A stretch of DNA of 11,752 nucleotides from CALKJU01 sp035326425 (GTDB lineage: Bacteria > Pseudomonadota > Alphaproteobacteria > Geminicoccales > Geminicoccaceae), in assembly GCA_035326425.1 (NCBI GenBank), contig DAOLFG010000111.1:1-11752 (forward strand), read 5' to 3'. This document shows, piece after piece, positions 7,041-11,752 of this stretch (within the stretch, counting starts at the first letter, position 1; each line of letters begins with the position of its first letter). The notes beneath the pieces are model-generated. The model was not told the DNA's origin. It made no database searches and saw nothing but the letters and a program-made list of their open reading frames with translations. A program made the translations under genes and the position numbers.

Positions 7041-7452
7041 TGCGGAGCCGCTTCTGCTCCATGTCCTTCACGCCGCGATAGGCGATCACCTCCAGCTCCA
7101 CCTTGTAGATGTCGGAGGCGAGCGGGGTGCAGAGCGTGGTGGAGGCGGGGTCGATACCCTTGAAGACCCTGCCGATCACCTCGCCGACCTTCTCCTTGTC
7201 GTCGCGATTCTGGATGTGCTTCGTGAGCTTCACGACATCGGCCAGGGTGCAGCCCACCGAGGCCAGCGCCCGCTCGATGTTCTGAAGCGCCTTCTCGCAC
7301 TGCTTGCCGGCATCGTCGGAGATCTCGCGGCTCGCGTAGTCGATGCCCGCCGTGTTCGAGACGAAGACGAGGTCGCCGACGGCGACGATCCGCGAGTAGC
7401 TTCCGATGTCCTCGTACTTGCTGCCCGACTTGACCTTGATCACCTCGGTCAT
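7030..7452 (-). CDS. RidA/YjgF/YER057c-family protein lacking the classical catalytic arginine
   Basis: This 140-residue protein belongs to the small trimeric Rid family. Classical RidA members hydrolyse reactive enamine/imine intermediates. Family features include GDLVFVSNTAGID (26-38), QCEKALQNIERAL near 51-63, ADVVKLTKHI (71-80), and the C-terminal KVELEVIAY strand (117-125) with Glu119 matching the conserved Glu120 of E. coli RidA. The position of the catalytic Arg105 of E. coli RidA (PAR) is a serine here (PAS, Ser104). This suggests a non-RidA subfamily that may not be an imine deaminase. Start choice: ATG at 7452 has GGAAGGA about 8 bases upstream. The in-frame ATG at 7473 has no ribosome site and abuts a perfect inverted repeat, so the shorter form is preferred. 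Rid genes often sit in amino acid, amide or pyrimidine breakdown loci, which fits this context. Confidence 0.9.
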   Translation of the reverse strand: MTEVIKVKSGSKYEDIGSYSRIVAVGDLVFVSNTAGIDYASREISDDAGKQCEKALQNIERALASVGCTLADVVKLTKHIQNRDDKEKVGEVIGRVFKGIDPASTTLCTPLASDIYKVELEVIAYRGVKDMEQKRLRITV

Positions 7453-7473
7453 CTTGCGAATCCTTCCGGTCAT

Positions 7474-7497
7474 GCCGGATCGTGGAATCGATCCGGC
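7474..7497. promoter_or_regulatory. Perfect 24-bp inverted repeat GCCGGATCG-N6-CGATCCGGC upstream of the RidA-family gene
   Basis: Nine-base arms with no mismatch flank the spacer TGGAAT, centred about 33 bases upstream of the preferred start at 7452. It is the longest perfect dyad found between genes here. It could be an operator for one of the local regulators or, in RNA, a hairpin just ahead of the GGAAGGA ribosome site. Which one cannot be decided from sequence. Confidence 0.55.
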
Positions 7498-7582
7498 TGG
7501 TGCAGGCTAGTGCCGGCGGTGCCGGCCCGCAGCGACGGAGCGCCGATAGCAGCTATGGATTTGACTTGGCGGTGCGCAGAAC

Positions 7583-7638
7583 GCGGGCACCGCCCGCAAC
7601 GCGGATGATCCCGGCTCGCCGGATCTGGGGCTGTCCCC
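7583..7638 (-). terminator. Cluster of short hairpins downstream of the LuxR-type gene, possible terminator region
   Basis: Three short GC-rich stems follow the stop of the leftward LuxR-type gene: GGGG-N4-CCCC (7627-7638), a GATCC/GGATC-based stem with one bulge (7607-7625), and GCGGGC-N3-GCCCGC (7583-7597). None is followed by a T-run in the leftward direction, so intrinsic termination would be weak. The rest of 7453-7641 holds the dyad and probable promoter of the RidA-family gene. I see no further gene there. Confidence 0.3.
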
Positions 7639-7641
7639 GCG

Positions 7642-8472
7642 TCATCCTTCCCGTGCCAGCGAGGTCATCTTGTAGACCGTGGTGTCCACCAGCAGCCGGA
7701 ACAGCTCGATCTGGGAGGAGATCTGGAGCTTCCTGTAGATGTTCTTCCGGTGAATCTTGACCGTGCCGGCGCTGATGCCGAGAACGTCGCCGATGCTCTC
7801 GGCGGAGTGGCCGTAGAGGACGAGGGCCACGACCTCCATCTCGCGGGAGGAGAGAGTGCCGAGGCCGATCTCGTCCAGCGCCGAGCGGGCATAGCTCTGC
7901 CGGCTCGCGAGGTCGATGCCGCCCTCGAGGCTGCTGCCGCGCTGGTCGCCGCTCCAGTGGCTCCGCAGCAGAGCGCGGATCAGCGGCTCGACCTCATGCA
8001 GATGGTCGAGCTCGGTGGCGCTGAAGACGGGAAGCGAGCCTCCCCGGATCAGGCTCATGACCAGGGTCACGCCGTTGCCGAGCGCCGAGAAGAGGCCGAT
8101 CTGGTCCGCGAAGCCCGCGGGCCGGAAGAAGATCCGGGCATAGGCGCCCTGGTCGAAGGCAGGCTGGAGACGGCGCAGTGCTGCGACGCCGGTGCGCCTG
8201 CCCTTGACCACCGCCTCGAAGAAGGGATCGAGCAGGAAGGGGCCGCCCCTGTAGTCGTTGATGAGCCTGAGCGCCTGCTCGGGGTGAAGGCTCGTATAGA
8301 GGTCGCGCGGGATCTCGAAGCCGCGATAGGCGAAGATGGCGCAGACATCGAACGAGAAGTAGCTCGAGAGGGCGTTGCGCAGGTGGTCGCAGAACTCCCT
8401 TGCGCCCACGTGCTGCACGACCTTGCCGATCTGCTCGTTCCACAAGGCGAACTGGCCGCCGCTCAGCGCCAT
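7642..8472 (-). CDS. LuxR-type (GerE helix-turn-helix) transcriptional regulator
   Basis: This 276-residue protein has a clear C-terminal LuxR/GerE DNA-binding domain at about residues 204-262: LSSREMEVVALVLYGHSAESIG, then the recognition helix in ISAGTVKIHRKNIYRKL. The N-terminal 200 residues do not show a receiver-domain pattern (no phospho-acceptor aspartate setting) or an obvious autoinducer-binding signature that I recognise. They may be a GAF- or PAS-like sensor, or a family-specific effector domain. The ATG at 8472 is chosen because no other plausible start codon lies in frame in the non-coding stretch just upstream; the ribosome site is weak. The frame stays open far upstream, but that part is a shadow of the binding-protein gene. 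It lies 113 bases downstream of the binding-protein gene on the same strand, separated by a hairpin, so it may be at the end of that operon or have its own promoter. Confidence 0.9.
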   Translation of the reverse strand: MALSGGQFALWNEQIGKVVQHVGAREFCDHLRNALSSYFSFDVCAIFAYRGFEIPRDLYTSLHPEQALRLINDYRGGPFLLDPFFEAVVKGRRTGVAALRRLQPAFDQGAYARIFFRPAGFADQIGLFSALGNGVTLVMSLIRGGSLPVFSATELDHLHEVEPLIRALLRSHWSGDQRGSSLEGGIDLASRQSYARSALDEIGLGTLSSREMEVVALVLYGHSAESIGDVLGISAGTVKIHRKNIYRKLQISSQIELFRLLVDTTVYKMTSLAREG

Positions 8473-8547
8473 GTCGCGGAAGATCCCGAACCTGCCCGAC
8501 GGCGGCCGATCCGCCGTGCGTCCGGCAGGATAGGGGTTGCCGCGGCT

Positions 8548-8576
8548 GGAGAAAGGGGCGCAGCGCGCCCCTCTCC
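8548..8576 (-). terminator. GC-rich hairpin between the solute-binding protein and LuxR-type genes
   Basis: The arms GGAGA(AA)GGGGCGC and GCGCCCCTCTCC pair around a 3-base AGC loop: 8 continuous pairs, a 2-base bulge, then 4 more pairs. It begins about 10 bases after the leftward binding-protein stop (8586). There is no T-run after it in the leftward direction, so it may be a partial terminator or an mRNA 3'-end stabiliser that lowers expression of the regulator relative to the binding protein. Confidence 0.45.
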
Positions 8577-8585
8577 GTATATCCG

Positions 8586-10106
8586 CTAGACGAAGGTCTC
8601 GCTGAGCGCCGTGCCGGAGTAGATGGTGAGGGCGCCCGGCATGTTCTTGAAGCCGCCAACGTTCCTCTGCAGGCCGTAGCCCTGCACGCGCCACATTAGG
8701 GCAACGATCGGCGCGTACTCGAGCGTGAGGTCCTCGACCTTGGCGTAGATCTGCTTGCGCTTCGCCAGGTCGAACTCGCTGCGCCCCTGCGCCAGCAGCT
8801 CCGACAGCCCCGGTACTTCGACGTCGCGACTGCGGATGACGGAGGGAGGCAGCGCCGGATCGAGGCACTGCCCCAGCGCGTCCGGATCGTTGTAGTCCAG
8901 CGTGGTGCCGTTCATGGTCATCTCGAACTGGCCCTTCTCGCCCATGGCGACCCGGGTAGGCCAGTCGGGCAGCACGAGCTCGCACTGGATGCCGACCTCC
9001 GAGAGGTGCTGCTGCACGACGATGGCCGTATCCCGATGCATCCCGTATTGCGCGGTCGAGAGGAACTTGCAGGAGAAGCCGTCGCCGACACCGGCCGCGC
9101 TCAGGAGCTGGCGCGCCCTGTCCGGATCGTAGGCCAGCGCATTGGCCTTGGCCGGATCGTGGAACTCGCTGCTGCTGGGGATAGGCAGGCCCTCCAGCAC
9201 CTCGCCGCGGCCATAGAACGCCGACTGGATGATCTCCTCGCGACGGATCGAGTGGGCGACGGCGACCCGGACCCGCGGATCGTCGAACGGCTTCACGTTG
9301 CCGTTGAAGAAGAGATACATGAAGAGGCCGCCGTCGCGGTTGTCGAGCCGCAGGCGGGGGTTCTGCTCGATCGAGGTCATGGACTGCCAGGGCACGAACT
9401 CGATGATGTCGACGTCGCCGGCATCGAGCGCCGCCACCCGCAGGTTCTCGTCGGCGTAGGCCACGAACCGGATCGTCTGGAGCTTGGGCTCGTCCTTGCG
9501 ATAGAAGCGGTCGAACGCCTTGACCTCGACGGCGACGCCGCGCTCCTGGCTCTCCAGCGTGAACGGGCCGGCGCCGATGCCGTGCGGCCGCTCCTCGGTC
9601 ACGGAGTCCTTCTTGACGATCATCATGTAGCAGCTGGCGAGCCAGAACGCGACCGGCACCAGGGGCTTCTTGGTGATGATGCGGACGGTCCTGGGATCGG
9701 GCGTCTCGACCCGCTCGAACTGGGCGAACTCGCCCCGGAACCAGGCGGTCGAGTTGGGCGCCGTCACCTGCTCGATGCAGTACCGGACGTCCTCGGAGGT
9801 GATCGGGCTGCCGTCGTGGAAGACGGCGTCGCGCAGCTTGAAGACCCAAGTGGTGGGATCTGTCCGTTCCCAGCTCTCGGCCAGCTCGCCGCGCAGCACG
9901 CCGTCGGTCGAGTAGCCGAGGAGCCCGCGGTTGATCGCGAACTTGACCGTGGTTGCCGCGGTGCCGACGTTCAACCAGGGGGCGAGGCTCGGCGGATAGG
10001 AGGAGAGGCCGAAGGTGAGCGCGCCGGTCGCGGCTCTGGCCTTCCTGCCATAGAGGAAGGGCAGGGCGGCGCCTGCGGCTAGCAGGCCTCTGCGGTCGAG
10101 CTTCAT
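8586..10106 (-). CDS. Family 5 peptide-type ABC transporter solute-binding protein (SBP_bac_5)
   Basis: This 506-residue secreted protein starts with a Tat-like signal: Asp-Arg-Arg-Gly-Leu-Leu at 4-9, a hydrophobic core, and an Ala-Arg-Ala-Ala cleavage region at about 23-26. The mature part shows DppA/OppA-type family motifs: WVFKLRDAVFHDGSPITSEDV (87-107), AGPFTL (179-184), a FNGN segment (267-270), PFDDPRVRVAVAHSI (273-287) and repeated Tyr-Asp-Pro-Asp/Asn-Asp-Pro-Asp turns. It would capture the substrate in the periplasm and pass it to the membrane permeases. The start ATG at 10106 has GAGGCGAGGAA about 8 bases upstream and puts the signal peptide at the N-terminus; a longer in-frame start at 10205 lies inside the upstream hyuB. 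It follows hyuB paralog 2 by 31 bases. It is the only binding-protein gene in the window, and the rightward transporter operon has none, so it is the likely partner of that transporter. Confidence 0.94.
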   Translation of the reverse strand: MKLDRRGLLAAGAALPFLYGRKARAATGALTFGLSSYPPSLAPWLNVGTAATTVKFAINRGLLGYSTDGVLRGELAESWERTDPTTWVFKLRDAVFHDGSPITSEDVRYCIEQVTAPNSTAWFRGEFAQFERVETPDPRTVRIITKKPLVPVAFWLASCYMMIVKKDSVTEERPHGIGAGPFTLESQERGVAVEVKAFDRFYRKDEPKLQTIRFVAYADENLRVAALDAGDVDIIEFVPWQSMTSIEQNPRLRLDNRDGGLFMYLFFNGNVKPFDDPRVRVAVAHSIRREEIIQSAFYGRGEVLEGLPIPSSSEFHDPAKANALAYDPDRARQLLSAAGVGDGFSCKFLSTAQYGMHRDTAIVVQQHLSEVGIQCELVLPDWPTRVAMGEKGQFEMTMNGTTLDYNDPDALGQCLDPALPPSVIRSRDVEVPGLSELLAQGRSEFDLAKRKQIYAKVEDLTLEYAPIVALMWRVQGYGLQRNVGGFKNMPGALTIYSGTALSETFV

Positions 10107-10137
10107 CGGACGGTTCCTCGCCTCGTCGGGTTGCCGG

Positions 10138-11752
10138 TCAGCTGCGAAGCTGTGGATAGAGACCGAAGGCTTCCTCCTCGGTGACGACACCTTGCGCGAT
10201 GTCACGGCGGACGGCCTCGAGTGGGCGGCGCTCGGGCGGGCCGTAGCCGCCCGAGCCGGCGGTCACGATCTCGGCGATCGCGCCTCGTGGCATCAGACCC
10301 TGCTCGCGTTCCATCACGCAGCCGGTGAAGCGGGCATAGGCCCTGCCGCCCTCGCCGCCTCCGCCGAGGCCCCAGGGGCTCGAATGGATGCGCGAGATGT
10401 CGAAGCGCACGCGGGATTCGTCGTTGGCGCGGTAGATGCGCCGCAGGCCCATGCCGCCGCGGAAGGTGCCGGCGCCGCCCGAGCCCTCGACCAGCTCGTA
10501 GCGCACGAGGGTCAGCGGATACTCGGTCTCCAGCGCCTCGACCGGCAGGTTCGAGGTGTTGGTCATGTGGACGTGGACGCCGTCCAGCCCGTCCTTGTCG
10601 GGCCGCGCTCCGGCACCGCCGCCGATGGTCTCGACATAGCCCCAGAAGGTCCCGTCCGTGCGGCGGCCAATGAAGCTGATGCCGGAGCAGGCGCCGTTGC
10701 AGGCGGCCTGGACTTGCTCCGGAACGGCCTGGGCCAAGGCACCGTGGATGAGGTCGACGACGCGCTGGCAGGGGCCGATCCGGCCGTCGACCGCAGCCGG
10801 CAGGACGGCGTTCACGACCGAGCCTTCCCGAGCCGTGACCTCGAGGGGCCGCGACAGGCCGGCATTGGGCAGGATGGTCGGATCGACCACCGACTTCACC
10901 GCGTAGTAGACGGTGGAGAGCAGCGCCGTGTAAGTCATGTTGAAGGCGGCACGCTGCTGCGGCGGAGCGTCGAAGTGGAGGTGCATCTCCTCGCCCGAGA
11001 CCTCGATCTCGCACGAGAACTCGATGGGCTCGTCCAGCTCCGGATTGTCGAAGTAGTCCACGAACCGGTATATGCCGTCCTCGATCCGGCCGATGCCGGC
11101 GCGCATCTTGCGCTCGGCATAGTCCTGCAGCGCGTCGCCGGCGGCGAGCACCGTCTCAGCACCGTACTTCGCGCAGAGCGCCTGAACCCGCTGCACCCCC
11201 AGGCGATTGGCCGCCATCTGGGCGCGGAAGTCCGACAGCCGCTCCTTCGGCACTTGGCAGTTCAGGAGGATGAGCTCCATCACGTCGGACTGGAGCTCGC
11301 CGGCGCGATAGAGCCGGATCGGCGGGATGCGGATGCCCTCCTGGAAGATGTGGGCGTGGCCCCGGTCCAGGAAGTCCGCATGGTGGGCGAGGTTGACCGC
11401 CCAGGCGATCTGGCGGCCCTCGAAGAAGACGGGCTCGGCCAGCACGATGTCGGGCAGATGGGTGCCTCCCCCCTCATAAGCGTCGTTGCCGACGAACACG
11501 TCGCCCGGCTGCATCTCCGAGAGCTGGTGCCGCTTCATGATGTGCGGGATCAGCCCGATGAACGAGCCCAGATGCATCGGGATGTGCTCGGCCTGGCAGA
11601 GCGTCGTGCCCTTCATGTCGAAGAGTGCTGTCGAGCAGTCGCGCCGCTCCTTGATGTTGGTCGAGTAGGAGGCGCGGATCAGCGCCTCTCCCATCTCCTC
11701 GACGATCGATTCCAGCGCCGAGCCGATGACCTCGACCGTGATCGGGTCGATC
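10138..11752 (-). CDS. hyuB: HyuB-family hydantoinase B/oxoprolinase subunit, extreme 5' end outside the window (paralog 2)
   Basis: The frame runs from the right edge to the stop at 10138-10140, giving 537 visible residues. The visible N-terminus (Ile-Asp-Pro-Ile-Thr-Val-Glu-Val) matches the family's usual beginning, so only a few residues are missing; the ATG at 11694 is internal. Motifs are SYSTNIKERRD, NDAYEGGGTHLPD, HHADFLDRGHAHIFQEG, VVDPTILPNAG, ETIGGGAGAR and GSGGYG. HyuB subunits work with an ATP-binding HyuA partner on small amides, lactams, hydantoins or ketones. The partner would be expected just beyond the right edge. It is a close paralog of the copy at 1-1344: over the first 110 or so shared residues I count roughly 80-85% identity, falling lower in the second half. 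It leads directly into the solute-binding protein gene and is probably cotranscribed with it. Substrate is unknown. Confidence 0.95.
   Translation of the reverse strand, partial: IDPITVEVIGSALESIVEEMGEALIRASYSTNIKERRDCSTALFDMKGTTLCQAEHIPMHLGSFIGLIPHIMKRHQLSEMQPGDVFVGNDAYEGGGTHLPDIVLAEPVFFEGRQIAWAVNLAHHADFLDRGHAHIFQEGIRIPPIRLYRAGELQSDVMELILLNCQVPKERLSDFRAQMAANRLGVQRVQALCAKYGAETVLAAGDALQDYAERKMRAGIGRIEDGIYRFVDYFDNPELDEPIEFSCEIEVSGEEMHLHFDAPPQQRAAFNMTYTALLSTVYYAVKSVVDPTILPNAGLSRPLEVTAREGSVVNAVLPAAVDGRIGPCQRVVDLIHGALAQAVPEQVQAACNGACSGISFIGRRTDGTFWGYVETIGGGAGARPDKDGLDGVHVHMTNTSNLPVEALETEYPLTLVRYELVEGSGGAGTFRGGMGLRRIYRANDESRVRFDISRIHSSPWGLGGGGEGGRAYARFTGCVMEREQGLMPRGAIAEIVTAGSGGYGPPERRPLEAVRRDIAQGVVTEEEAFGLYPQLRS
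10850..10920 (-). repeat. Right arm of the 71-bp inverted repeat within hyuB paralog 2
   Basis: Partner of 571-641; 70 of 71 bases match in inverted orientation. The third-position identity over about 24 codons is higher than in the flanking parts of the two genes. Confidence 0.85.
11417..11490 (-). repeat. Right arm of the second inverted near-repeat between the hyuB paralogs
   Basis: Partner of 1-74, with 4 mismatches in 74 bases in inverted orientation. Confidence 0.75.

Noticed and set aside
7453..7473. Seven-residue longer start for the RidA-family protein (ATG at 7473)
   Set aside because: No ribosome site, and it abuts the 24-bp dyad. The ATG at 7452 has GGAAGGA at good spacing.
7482..7760. 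Rightward 92-residue open frame in the gap before the RidA-family gene
   Set aside because: Runs through the inverted repeat and into the antisense of the LuxR-type gene, with Ser/Arg/Cys-rich shadow composition.
9151..9164. 14-base match (GCCGGATCGTGGAA) to the left arm of the ridA-upstream dyad
   Set aside because: It lies inside the binding-protein coding sequence without the second arm. A 14-base match is expected by chance in a GC-rich window of this size.
8473..9849. Upstream extension of the LuxR-type frame giving a 735-residue protein
   Set aside because: The extra part is an out-of-frame reading of the binding-protein gene. Only the part from the ATG at 8472 has sensible composition.
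9006..10082. Rightward 358-residue open frame antisense to the binding-protein gene
   Set aside because: Mirror of a well-supported gene with no domain signature or ribosome site.

Overview
This GC-rich window (by eye well over 60% G+C, with coding third positions mostly G or C) looks like a catabolic or accessory locus of an alphaproteobacterium, for example a Rhodospirillales-type soil or plant-associated organism. That placement rests on composition and gene families only. No rRNA, tRNA, IS element, integrase or CRISPR array is visible.

Layout. On the + strand from the left edge: the 3' part of a HyuB-family (hydantoinase B/oxoprolinase) subunit (1-1344), then a tightly coupled peptide-type ABC transporter: permease (1349-2299), a permease-ATPase fusion (2296-4101) and a second ATPase (4098-5066). 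A LysR-type regulator (6037-5069) converges on this operon. A 217-bp divergent intergenic region with three inverted repeats separates it from an IclR-type regulator (6255-7040). A RidA/YjgF-family gene (7452-7030) converges on and overlaps iclR. Leftward from the right edge runs a second, paralogous hyuB (11752-10138, missing only its extreme start), a family 5 peptide-type solute-binding protein with a Tat-like signal (10106-8586), and a LuxR-type regulator (8472-7642).

How it may work together (inference). The transporter operon has two membrane domains and two ATPase domains but no binding protein, and the leftward operon has a binding protein but no membrane or ATPase genes. The two half-operons, each headed in this window by a HyuB paralog, therefore probably form one uptake-plus-hydrolysis system. 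The substrate would be a small amide, lactam, hydantoin or oxoproline-like compound or short peptide, cleaved by an ATP-dependent HyuAB-type enzyme. The HyuA partner is not in the window and would be expected just outside either edge. The RidA-family protein lacks the catalytic arginine of classical RidA and may act on, or bind, a pathway intermediate. Regulators of three different families are embedded in the locus, which suggests tightly controlled, inducible expression.

The points most worth attention are the mirror-image arrangement with two compact-loop HyuB paralogs (including a 71-bp inverted repeat with one mismatch), the DppC-DppD-type fusion with a degenerate cysteine-less tail, the RidA-family protein without its arginine, and a perfect 24-bp inverted repeat just upstream of the ridA-like gene.
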